DNA from: Hydractinia symbiolongicarpus
Lineage: Eukaryota > Cnidaria > Hydrozoa > Anthoathecata > Hydractiniidae
NCBI RefSeq assembly: GCF_029227915.1
Contig: NC_079877.1
Coordinates: 17,534,851 to 17,598,850 of the forward strand
Direction: 5' to 3'
DNA length: 64,000 bases
The notes under the pieces are model-generated. The model saw only the letters and a program-made list of their open reading frames with translations. It had not been told where the DNA came from and did not search any database. This document shows positions 29,227-37,548 of this stretch, piece by piece. The translations under genes and the position numbers were made by a program. How positions within the stretch are numbered: the first letter of the stretch is position 1; every line of letters starts with the position of its first letter.

Positions 29227-29251
29227 CAGTTGTACTCGGCGGATACAACTG
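29227..29251 (+). terminator. Hairpin after the ATPase, copy 2
   Basis: CAGTTGTA / TACAACTG, perfect 8-bp stem with a 9-nt loop, 10 nt after the ATPase stop and before the next TAAATAAATATG start. Confidence 0.5.
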
Positions 29252-29291
29252 AAATTTGGAGCATTTTGCCTCGACTTTCAACTAAATAAAT

Positions 29292-29486
29292 ATGTCTTAT
29301 ATCGAAAAATTACGAGAGGAAGAGATCCGGAGATTGGAGGAAGCAATTGAAGACTTGGAAGCAGATCTCGAGGAAAGAGATAGGGAGCTGTATAAGATGA
29401 ATCTGAGAGGTAAATACAACAACCAGATCGCTTTAATCGTCTCGTCGCTGGCTCTTACCATGATCCAGTATATGATGAAATATTAG
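29292..29486 (+). CDS. 64-aa coiled-coil, tail-anchored type protein, copy 2
   Basis: Strong acidic/basic coiled coil (LREEEIRRLEEAIEDLEADL) then a hydrophobic C-terminus (IALIVSSLALTMIQYMMKY, residues 45-64). Intact. Starts at TAAATAAATATG. Same place as 18129-18317 after the ATPase. Confidence 0.6.
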   Translation: MSYIEKLREEEIRRLEEAIEDLEADLEERDRELYKMNLRGKYNNQIALIVSSLALTMIQYMMKY

Positions 29487-29570
29487 GACCATTTCACGTC
29501 ATGAAATAGGGGTCGTTAGTAATGATCCCTTGGCAAAACTAAAAATCCCCATGATATCAGGAAGTACAAA

Positions 29571-30310
29571 ATGGCCCTCGGACCCGAGACGTTATGGAAG
29601 GGGACGCTCAGCGTCCCCTTCATCCGGACACTGTTTACTGATCTCCAAGAGGTACTCAGATCCGAGTACATCCACCCGAACATGATTTTACTGACGGAAG
29701 CCGGCCTTTATTGCTTCCTCCTGAGATGTGGCAGACCGGCTGGCACTATAGCGCGTTGACCTCCAGGGTTACAAGAATAATGTCTCAAATTACCCTGTTT
29801 AATACCGTGCCCGTGGGAGCAATCGAGAGCTTATTTGATGAGCACTCAAAACAAGTGATTTTTAAACATACTGACATTGTAAGATTCTTAGGGATTGCTA
29901 ATATGGTAGAGTTATATCGAGATATCCCGACCATTTCACGTCATGAAATAAACCTGGTTAGTAACCAGGCCTTTGGCAAGACTAAAAATCCACATGATGC
30001 TTTCGTAACATTGACGGTGCCTTGGATATTGCACGTCGTTCTAAAAAGCCCAAAGCCGTCGAGCTTATGGGTGGCTAGCGAAAAAGGGTGTTGAAAAATT
30101 GCAGTGCATCGTAGCCTCTGATGTTTGGAGAGCCGTAGGGTATGAACGAAGGGCTGGAGTAAAAGCCATTCAGCGACATGTTCCGAAGAAGTATAAAATG
30201 CGGCTGGGTGACACTGTTTACCGCTCTCCAAGAGGTACTTAGATCCAAATACCTACACCCAAGGTGTACGCCCAGCCAGTTACAGTTTTACCGACGGAAC
30301 CACACCACGG
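29571..30310 (+). pseudogene. MSV199/BRO-N-like regulatory gene, scrambled
   Basis: Pieces of a virus-type regulatory protein: from ATG 29780 SQITLFNTVPVGAIESLFDE and KHTDIVRFLGIANMVELY (MSV199-like), a frameshift near 30030, ALDIARRSKKPKAVELM in another frame, then SDVWRAVGYERRAGVKAIQR. A separate block at 29630-29730 (LFTDLQEVLRSEYIHPNMIL, LTEAGLY) looks like a BRO-N domain and recurs in decayed form near 30218-30256. Such genes are transcription or replication regulators of large DNA viruses. It is in the same slot as 18366-18789, which keeps the C-terminal half. Family call by pattern. Confidence 0.45.
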
Positions 30311-30368
30311 ATCACGCTTGTAGGGGGAAGGGCTCTAAACCCCCTCTTACGGAAGGTCAAAATTGAGC

Positions 30369-30391
30369 GGTTCCCCCGCAGCGGGTGAACC
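30369..30391. terminator. Conserved hairpin beyond the integrase stop, copy 2
   Basis: GGTTCCCCCGC / GCGGGTGAACC, 10 of 11 pairs around one base, 29 nt beyond the integrase stop at 30420. Equivalent of 19578-19600. Confidence 0.5.
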
Positions 30392-30419
30392 AGTGAAATG
30401 GCCATCCGAATTGAGAAAT

Positions 30420-31437
30420 TTACCACTCTTTACCATGCTCCGGAGGTACTTCAACATCCTCTGGTTTTAGCATCAACTCCTCCGCCACAAAGCTTCGATC
30501 AGGCCCATCAGCCAAATAGTACAGGAGACGTGTACCAGTCATGATACGGTCGAGTTTATACGTTTTTTTGCTCCACCAAGCGTCCGTAGCACGTCTTTTT
30601 TGATCTCCATGCTCTTCTCCAGGTTGCAGCAAGTACAAATATAGACCGTCATCGGGTAGAGGCTTTTCATCGGGCGCTGCTCACTTTTCATAAGCGGGAC
30701 TTCATCCCGCTTGATGGCTTTTGAAGGTGTCATGTCGATCATCACGGTCTGGTGTTGTTCAAACTTTATACGATAGTGTACAACTGTTTAACCCACGTTG
30801 TACTCTGTTCGTCAGTGACCAACTCTTGCGCATCTTGAGGTTTGAACAGCCTCTCGGCGAGCACCTTGTTGTAACTCTCCACGAACGCCGTGAAAGTATG
30901 ATGGTATTTGGTAGTTGCACGCTTTATCTCGACACCTTTGCTTTCTAGCAGCTTGCTCACGGCAGACTTGAACTCTGAACCATTATCGCACTGAAAGGTC
31001 TTCGGATAACGCAGAGGTCCGGCTTTGTATATGTCCTTGAGCATATCAGCTACTTCACTAGCTTTTTTCGTTCTCAGGAGTCTCGCTACCTTATACCTCG
31101 AAGCTACGTCGATACCTGTGAGGATGTATTTGTAGGTGTTTCCATACACTTTATCGTGTGACATGTAGAGCAAGTCAAATTGGTGCATTTCATTGGGCTT
31201 TGTGATTGTGAAATGAGGGTAATTGATGCGCTTGGGGCCTTTGATATGTCTGAGCTACAGGAGTTGACGAGTCAGCCAATGAGTAACTCTCTTTTTAGAA
31301 AGGCCAGAGTGTCTAGAGAGTAATTTGATCGCTTCTCGACCTGTCCAGAGATGTTCTGGGGTGTAGTAGATTTGGCTTAGCTTTTCTGCTTCTTTAGGGG
31401 TAACAATATGTGCTACGCGCTTTGCTGATTTTGTCAT
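30420..31437 (-). pseudogene. Retroviral-type (RVE) integrase, copy 2
   Basis: ATG 31437 behind AATAAAG; HTH-like N-terminus (LSRHSGLSKKRVTHWL), in-frame TAG at 31255-31257 at the same codon as copy 1, 22 codons to the first internal Met, then the core 30766-31188 with a full DD35E set: LTGIDVASRY, FQCDNGSEF and FVESYNK with 35 residues between the last Asp and Glu. TAA at 30766-30768 and a frameshift separate the core from the C-terminal part (KLDRIMTGTRLLYYLADG) that ends at 30420. No chromodomain motif seen. Confidence 0.8.
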
Positions 31438-31442
31438 CTTTA

Positions 31443-31853
31443 TTAATGGCAAAATACTTGCGCGTCGTTGCCATCAAAACCTAGAAGTGCTAAGGATCCG
31501 AGAATAAACGTGAACTCGCCGTGTTGTTGTTGCTTGGAAGGTACGTAAGAATCTGAGGGTTTGGGGGCCTTCTCTATGGTGACGATATAGTACTCTCGCA
31601 TGACTTCGTCTAACTCTTTCAAACTTTCGCCAACTTGTCTTTTAAGCTGGCGTTGCTTGTTATACCAATCGATTTTTGCTTGCCTGTCACGCACCCACTG
31701 GGCTTGGGCTGCTTGTAATTGTTCGATCGCTTTGTCATGACGCTTCCTTTCTTCTTCCCCGTGCCCACCGAGTTTACTGAACAGATAGTTACTTCCCGAG
31801 AATGCTAGAGCGTTAATCAACGCCCCTCCTGCCATTACTGCTAAAGTGGCCAT
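31443..31853 (-). CDS. 136-aa membrane/coiled-coil viral protein, copy 2
   Basis: Intact. N-terminal hydrophobic segment (LAVMAGGALINALAFSGSNY), basic coiled coil (KRHDKAIEQLQAAQAQWVRD), linker KAPKPSDSYVPSKQQQ and a second hydrophobic stretch (FTFILGSLALLGF, residues 113-125). Start context AATAAACAATG. Conserved between integrase and capsid genes in both copies, about 70% identical in the first 70 residues. Two-ended membrane plan; role unknown. Confidence 0.65.
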   Translation of the reverse strand: MATLAVMAGGALINALAFSGSNYLFSKLGGHGEEERKRHDKAIEQLQAAQAQWVRDRQAKIDWYNKQRQLKRQVGESLKELDEVMREYYIVTIEKAPKPSDSYVPSKQQQHGEFTFILGSLALLGFDGNDAQVFCH

Positions 31854-31862
31854 TGTTTATTT

Positions 31863-33134
31863 CTAATATTCCACACTGTGAAATCTGCCATCCAGAATAT
31901 TCAGCTGAGCGTCTTGCAGCAAGTACACATATGCCTTGATATCCCCAGTTCCGTCAGCTTTCTTGGTCATATGCAAGGTAATGCCATCACTAAGTCTTTG
32001 CAGGGGTCTCCCGCTACCATGGAGACTGTGATCTGGACTACTGCGGAAGTCGATGAACAACGCATAACGCTCAGTCATAAACAGCCCAATCGTCACTTCC
32101 GAGTCATAGCTCCCAAAGAGTTCAACGACTTGTTGAAGATGATTTTTCGGGAGCATAGCATGCGATTAGAGTTCGTTAGGCTCACCTTCCACCGTGATTG
32201 CGATTTTCTCGATCTTGGGGTTGTAGAAGACCTCGTTATCGCCAGGATAAGCTTTCACTTTCCCGGGGTCTACGAAAAGTAATAAGTCGTCCTTCAAATT
32301 CTTGGCAGGAGTGTCGATCTGGAGGTTGTAGGAGGTGTCGGCCTTTTTCATCGTTATAACCTTGCTGCGGAGTACACGCTCATAGGGTAGGGCGAGACGG
32401 CTGTATCGAGACATCATAGCACTGTTAAGACCCTCGTTTGTCACTTTATCAAACTCGAGCGCGATATTGGTAATTTTATAACCAGCATCAGCTGGCTTGG
32501 CTGCCGTGCTTCCAGCAGCAGCCGTACCAGCATCTTTGATAACCTGGTCGTGAGGTGCAAAATGTATTACAAACTGCAGCCTGTCGTGTAAGCCTGCTTG
32601 ATAGAATGGCAAGTCTTTAGTGAGTTCGAACATTTTGCCGATAGGGATAGCAAACGTATTTCCATATGCCACCACAATTGCTTTTTCTTCATCATTCCCT
32701 ACGTGGTCGCTGGCTTTTACCTGTAGAACTCTGATGGTGCCGTCATTGGGGTTGATACCTTCTAAAATTAGGTTGTTCTCTCGGTCAAACTTTGGGATCC
32801 ACAGATGCCTATACACCCCGAGTATATTGTAATCGGCGATGTTCTGAATTTCATTCCCGTTGAGTGTTATACGAAGGTTCTGTACTAGGGCCTTCCCGAT
32901 ATTCGAAACAATCGTGCGTTTCGTGTTAGTCCCCGTTAGCTTCAGGTCTAAGAGGAGTTTTAAGGACCTGCGTAAAATTACATCATTCTGTCCCAAATTG
33001 GGTATATCCACGTACAGGTCTTCGTTTTGGTTGATCGTACTGGGGTTGTGTGAGACCTTGACACGCTGTTTCTTGCCTTTCATGGCAAGCATTCTCTTTA
33101 ATTCCTTATACGGATCTAACTTAATTCCATACAT
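31863..33134 (-). pseudogene. Probable major capsid protein, copy 2
   Basis: About 424 codons from ATG 33134, in one frame, with a single TAA at 32166-32168 after EGEPNEL; copy 1 has TAC (Tyr) there, so the downstream 97 codons (31863-32156) belong to the same protein. Motifs as in copy 1: VKVSHNPSTINQNEDLYVDI, IVSNIGKALVQNL, ITLNGNEIQNIADY, IPIGKMFELTKDLPFYQAGL then HDRLQFVIHFAP. A Gly/Ala-rich insert (TAAAGSTAAKPADAG) separates two beta-rich halves, as expected for two jelly rolls. The best-preserved capsid copy here. Ends TAG at 31863-31865. Confidence 0.6.
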
Positions 33135-33166
33135 TTATTAATAGGCAATTACGGCTTGAATAAATG
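33132..33166. promoter_or_regulatory. Divergent AATAAATG pair between capsid and coiled-coil genes, copy 2
   Basis: Same arrangement as 23439-23473: two outward-facing AATAAATG starts with exactly 29 bp between the start codons. The bases in the middle differ between copies (AGGTTGTAGAGTG versus AGGCAATTACGGC) while both motifs are kept. Confidence 0.65.
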
Positions 33167-33691
33167 CCGATTAATCCCATATACGAAGGAGATGATTTTA
33201 CGCCGGAGGAAGGCATTCCAGACGAGCCTGAGGAGTTTAGTAGCGAGAGCGAGATCCTTCGACCTGAGGATATTCCCGGACTAAGCACTACGCCCGCAAC
33301 ACCTTCGGGAGGTACAACGACGCGACAACAACAGCTCACGGCAAGGCAGAAGCTACTAAGATCGAAAGTTGATAGCCTTTACGAAGCTCTTAGTGGGGAG
33401 CTAGGAGAGCCGAGTTCGAGATACTATAACGAGTTTAAGGTCGACGGAAACCAGCTTCTTTACGATGGTGTAGAGCTCACGAAAACGAATGGTGAATTGA
33501 GAGCAGTTGCCGAGATACGGAAGAGGTTGGGTGTGGGCCGATTGCGAGCCATGGGCTTTACCGAATATACCACACCACACAAGGGTAGTAAGGCAGCGGC
33601 CCAGAAACTTATGAACGAATTGGATAATGTCAATAAAAAGGCTGATGACATCGAAATGTTGCCGATACTCGAGAACGTGCTCGATGATACA
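33164..33691 (+). pseudogene. Acidic/coiled-coil membrane protein, copy 2, truncated
   Basis: The first about 175 residues are in one frame (FTPEEGIPDEPEEFSSESEI, EPSSRYYNEFKVDGNQLLYD, EYTTPHKGSKAAAQKLMNEL) and better preserved than copy 1, which has a frameshift here. At 33692 the sequence runs into a palindromic insertion, and everything corresponding to about 24000-26130 of copy 1 is missing. Confidence 0.7.
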
Positions 33692-33789
33692 GCATATATA
33701 TATTTTTTTTCCGTATTGGAGGTCTTCATCAGACTATGATGAAGACCTCCAATACGAAGGTTGAAATATTACCATAAAAATATATATGC
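33692..33789. mobile_element. 98-bp palindromic insertion at a deletion breakpoint
   Basis: Outer arms GCATATATATATTTTT (33692-33707) and AAAAATATATATGC (33776-33789), inner arms of 20 bp, perfect, at 33712-33731 and 33737-33756 (core ATTGGAGGTCTTCATCA) around a 5-nt loop. It sits exactly where homology to copy 1 stops. Confidence 0.7.
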
Positions 33790-33861
33790 TGAACGACAAT
33801 GTATATGTTTCTTTAAAGTATTAACATACGTTCACATGAACATGTCATTTAAAGAGTTAAT

Positions 33862-34190
33862 ACCGAAGCAATGTTTACCGAGGGCAACCATGACAGCTTC
33901 TACAAAACTGATGTTTACCAGCGTCTAAGGTTCACTTTTCAGTTGGACGAAGATGACTGCTTACTTAACGGAAAAAATCCAAGATACTAGCCATCCTACC
34001 GACCAAGGAGGTAGGTGCTTGGGGAGATATGTTGACGTGGAGTTTCGATAACCCTGTTTACCTTCCTTTGAAAGGTTCGACGGATCGTCTCGAGTTCATG
34101 TTGTCGAATGAGTATCACCACAATAAGAACGTCTTGTTCGTTGGAATTACTATTACATTTGCTCATAGAATAAATGACAGAGATTGCTAA
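33862..34190 (+). pseudogene. Penton-like protein C-terminal remnant, copy 2
   Basis: Homology to 26130-26430 resumes with AMFTEGNHDSFYKTDVYQRL, a frameshift near 33978, then WGDMLTWSFDNPVYLPLKG and EFMLSNEYHHNKNVLFVGIT. The frame runs past the next gene's start, overlapping GAATAAATG at 34169-34176. Confidence 0.5.
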
Positions 34191-34722
34191 GCTTTATCCA
34201 AGCCTACCGAGTGCACCTCCCGATGGTACAGAAGCTGATGAAAGCCAAATATACAGACTCAAGAAAATAGAAGAGGTTGAACAGTACCTACGTAATGAGA
34301 TCAAAGAGCGGGACAAGCTCACTAAAAAGTTCAAAATGCATGGCACGTGGGTTCGATACACCGATCATGGTCTGCTGGCCGTAAGTGTCATTACATCGGG
34401 TGTTGGTATTGGTAGTATGCTATCCGGTATTGGCGTACCCCTGGCCGTGGCTATGGGGGCATCACCATAGCTGTGGGATTGGGTCAAGCAGGCCTGAGGA
34501 ACACAGGCAAGAGGCTAGATGTCAAGAGCAAAAAGCATGAAAGTATCAGGCTGCTGGTGGAGACCAAACTCAACTCTGTTGTCGATCTCATTAGCAGAGC
34601 TGCGGAGAATGGCGTGATTAGCGATTATGAATTCAGCTTGATTATGCAGGAAAAGCAACGGTATATGTTGCTCAAGGAGCAAATACGCCAAAGAACCAGA
34701 AAGATCGTAGAGTCCCTTAACC
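34174..34722 (+). pseudogene. Viral membrane protein with Gly-rich core, copy 2
   Basis: Homologue of 26431-27077, starting at GAATAAATG. A 1-nt deletion in the Gly-rich part near 34455 splits it into 34174-34470 and 34473-34722; both halves together cover KKIEEVEQYLRNEIKERDKL, VSVITSGVGIGSMLSGIGVP and VENGVISDYEFSL-like sequence. The last about 25 residues are replaced by the poly(G)-containing insert that begins near 34722. Confidence 0.6.
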
Positions 34723-35067
34723 CTATTCGGTCCGGGGGGGGGGGGGGGGGGGGGCGGACTCCGCCCCCACTGACGGTTTTTTTTTTAATAACTCCTGATT
34801 GCTTTCTTATATGGCTATGATACTTACCGAGTTTCAAGATTTATCTATTAGACACCTGCATGCTAAATTCTTAGGTCCCATACCTTTCAGAGGCCTTGAT
34901 ATTGGCCATTACTCGAAAATACCCCTAAAATCTCTATGAAATCCTTATAATGGGGAAAATATAATAACTCCTTTTAGGATTATCCTTAGAACTTGAAACT
35001 TGCAACACAACTTGGTTTCATCAAGAAGAATCATTTTGAATAATTTTGACACGAAACTTGCAGTCTG
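34722..35067. mobile_element. Insert with 21-G tract, absent from copy 1
   Basis: Comparison with 26950-27060 shows about 345 bp of unrelated sequence. It begins CCCTATTCGGTCC, then 21 consecutive G (34734-34754), CGGACTCCGCCCCCACTGACGG and a T run. No open frame or terminal repeat was recognised; probably a dispersed repeat with a G-rich end. Confidence 0.55.
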
Positions 35068-35114
35068 TACAATATGTCAGCGGTACTTAGAGGAGCCACC
35101 GGCTTATTCATAGG

Positions 35115-35140
35115 TCTAGTGTTTTAAACAACACACTAGA
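35115..35140. terminator. Hairpin between convergent genes, copy 2
   Basis: TCTAGTGTTTT / AACACACTAGA, 11-bp stem with one mismatch and a 4-nt loop, the positional equivalent of 27101-27126. The mismatch falls at a different pair than in copy 1. Confidence 0.55.
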
Positions 35141-35147
35141 TCACATG

Positions 35148-35429
35148 CTACTCGATTTCGAGCACTTCTCCAGTGTCTCGATCGATGATAAGACCATAGT
35201 CATATACGACACGTCTCTGCTTTTCGGAGAGCTGTCTCAAGTATTCTTCCAGATTTTTCTCTCAAGCGATCGTGACGCAAGGTTCACAATAAGGACCGTT
35301 TGTTTGTGTAGAAGCGACCTTGTACTTTACCTTGCGGATGGCTTTGAGAAGTTCAACTTTCTTCATAGTTGAGTAGTTACGGATCTTTAGTGCTTTTGCT
35401 TCCTTTTTCAGTGCCTTAACGTCGTTCAT
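35148..35429 (-). pseudogene. SAP/Rho-N-like small protein, copy 2
   Basis: From ATG 35429: NDVKALKKEAKALKIRNYST then KKVELLKAIRKVKYK, matching the helix-turn-helix plan of SAP or Rho-N domains (leucines at L-x-x-A-x-x-L-x-I, a Y-S turn, then K-x-E-L-L-x-x-I), which bind nucleic acid. After GPYCEPC, TGA near 35262 interrupts where copy 1 has a sense codon, and the tail DRDTGEVLEIE ends at 35148. About 93 aa. A replication- or packaging-accessory role is inferred. Confidence 0.55.
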
Positions 35430-35517
35430 GTTTGCTTCTATGGCTGAATACCAACCATACAAATCTTTGCATCCACTACAACTAAACCCGAAGGTTCACC
35501 TGATTGACTGTCGTTTC

Positions 35518-35959
35518 TTACTCGAGGTCTACGGAGTCAGCGTTGTCAGCTTCATCTTCTGGTATGTCGTGAGCCCCAGTGATGATCGCTTGCCGAATCT
35601 CGAGGCTCCTTTCTGGGATAGTGTTAGATGAAAGATATACATCTCTATATGTTATAGCTGCCACCATGGAAAGCCTCTTCCCATCATAAATAGCCGGATC
35701 TACTTGCTGTCGGTGCCTGTTGAAGAATGGCGTGGTTATCTTCCTGACTGGTTTACCGTCTTCGTACTTTGTGTTCCGCTGGCAAAAGGTGGGAATTGAT
35801 CTCTCCTTGATCGGGGAATTATCCGAGATGTGCTTGATCATGGGGTGCTTGTAGTTCTTTGGAAGGTTTTATGATTTTCGAGTTTACATTAAATAAGATG
35901 TTCGTGGTTGGTACTTCGATTCCAGAAAAGTTTAGTGTTTTTTTCATTTTGTCAGACAT
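35518..35959 (-). pseudogene. Acidic-tailed protein, possible ssDNA-binding protein, copy 2
   Basis: ATG 35959 behind AATAAAGAGAC; NFSGIEVPTTNILFNVNSKI, a frameshift near 35845, then GKRLSMVAAITYRDVYLSSN and a C-terminal EDEADNADSVDLE. Same slot and same acidic-tail plan as 27402-27766 but no clear sequence identity, so these may be non-orthologous. Confidence 0.4.
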
Positions 35960-36053
35960 GTCTCTTTATTATATAGATTTTTGATTTCAATCAACAAATT
36001 TTCTAGCGCAGTCGTATTTTGTTGATGTCAGCATTATTCCCATTAGTCACTAT

Positions 36054-36067
36054 TGCGCATGCGTTGG
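36054..36067. promoter_or_regulatory. GCGCATGCGTTGG motif upstream of the acidic-tailed gene
   Basis: TGCGCATGCGTTGG about 95 nt upstream of the minus-strand start at 35959. The same 14-mer is at 37625-37638, about 77 nt upstream of the PolB N-terminal piece; moderate similarity continues to the right (TTACGGAATTG in both). Either a shared upstream control element or repeated element-end sequence. Confidence 0.3.
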
Positions 36068-36132
36068 ATTTTATCGGTATTTACGGAATTGTCGGATTTT
36101 TGGGATTCGGGGTGATTTCGGATTTCGGGAAT

Positions 36133-37548
36133 TTAGGAAATTTCCCTTGTCGTCGTCATCGTCGTCGACTGCCCTAGAACGAACATTTTCCTATCTTTGT
36201 TCAGGCAAAAGTGCATTTTTGCTGTATTTTTCGCGGTCTCAATACCCAGGAGTCGCAATAGACTTTTGACGGACGTGTAGTGAGTCTTTTTGTCATTGGT
36301 AATAAGCAATAGATTCACCTGCTTGCCCCGGCCGGTGTGATGCGATCGACGTAGGATGTTGATCCTCTTTCCCGTCACATGCAGGACGTTTACCGCAATG
36401 CCCGGGTTATTATCCTCGAATTTGTATATACTCTTGATGCTTGTATACCCTGCCAATTGTAGAGGTCTACGTAGGGTCTCAGCTTACTGATTCTTTGTGG
36501 ATCTCTTTCAATCTCGGTATGATGTAAGGATGCTGTGATGCCCCATTTAAAGCACTCCTCGTCTTCATTTTTTGGGTTAATGACGGCCTTCTTTGAGGCT
36601 ACCCATTTGGCTAGTTCGATATACGATGAACCTCTTGTTAGCCTCAATTTGTGAAAGGCCGCGTCGAGGTGTATGATTCGAATAATTGTAAAGCCACTCC
36701 GGGCAAGCGCGACATTTTCCACACCTGTTTTGATTTGGGCAAACATCCTATCCAGCATGTCGTCTACGTCTCTACCCTGGAAGATTGACGTCATGTTACT
36801 ATGGAAGTACTTCTTCACCTGAATATACTCGTCGTTGGCCCATTTCCAGTTCGTCCTCTTCCTCCACATTATCCATAGGGACAGCTGTACCTTCGCCGAC
36901 CCCATATCTTCCACCTGCCCTTCAACCAAAGTTTTGACGTTAGGTCTTATCATTCCTATATACCATCGACGTCCGCTCCTTCTATACAAGGAATTCGGAA
37001 ACTTCTAAACGTCCTGTTGAGGGCATGCTTATGTCTCCGTGGTGTAAAGTCTTGCCCTGACTGATCGTATAGATCTTGGATATCCTCTAGATAGTCTTCC
37101 TCGGCCTCTTTTTCTACCTCGTCAAGAAGTGTAGGTCTTGTGTCGACTGTCCCGTTATAGAGATCCATCACCATACGTTTAAAGGCCGCATAGGTCCTCT
37201 TGACCCCCTCCTTTATAGGCTTTGAAACGGCGTCCATAAGCCAATTATACCATCCTCACATCTTGGTTTTCACGACTGAACGATTTTTCGACAGTTCCTG
37301 TCTCTCAAAAATGTCCATGGCCTCCAGTGTTATAGGTTTAATTGGAACCCATTTAGGTGGCCTCCAAGCATATTGTGGTACATCATCCGATGTTGGTTTA
37401 ACTGGAAGCCTTTTAGGTGGCCTCCAAGCGTATTATTTTGGTACATCCAATAAAGAAATCAATTCAGCCTTACGTAGCTTGTAATACCCCGTAAGTCCAC
37501 GGGGCTTTGTGCAATATCGCGCAGTTGTTTCACGGTGCGTGTGTTCAT
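36133..37548 (-). pseudogene. DNA polymerase B N-terminal part, inverted, broken
   Basis: Read leftwards from ATG 37548 (behind AATAAAGAA): a SAP-like start (TVKQLRDIAQ and, after a frameshift, YYKLRKAELISLL), a repeated YAWRPPK motif, an in-frame stop near 37258, then EAEEDYLEDIQDLYDQSG, FRSFRIPCIEG, a shift to GSAKVQLSLWIMWRKRTNWK, DVDDMLDRMFAQIKTGVEN, ECFKWGITASLHH, RISKLRPYVDLYNW and, after another shift, KFEDNNPGIAVNVL and KQVNLLLITNDKKTHYTSVK. This is the long N-terminal extension of Polinton-type PolB. The exonuclease and palm are absent. Orientation is opposite to the palm piece at 16338. Confidence 0.75.

Noticed and set aside
16338-37548. Bacterial or phage contamination, suggested by compact genes and terminator-like hairpins
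   Set aside because: Gene set (Polinton-type PolB, RVE integrase, A32-like ATPase), LINE insertion with target duplication inside it, and animal repeats and spliced genes around it place it in an animal genome.
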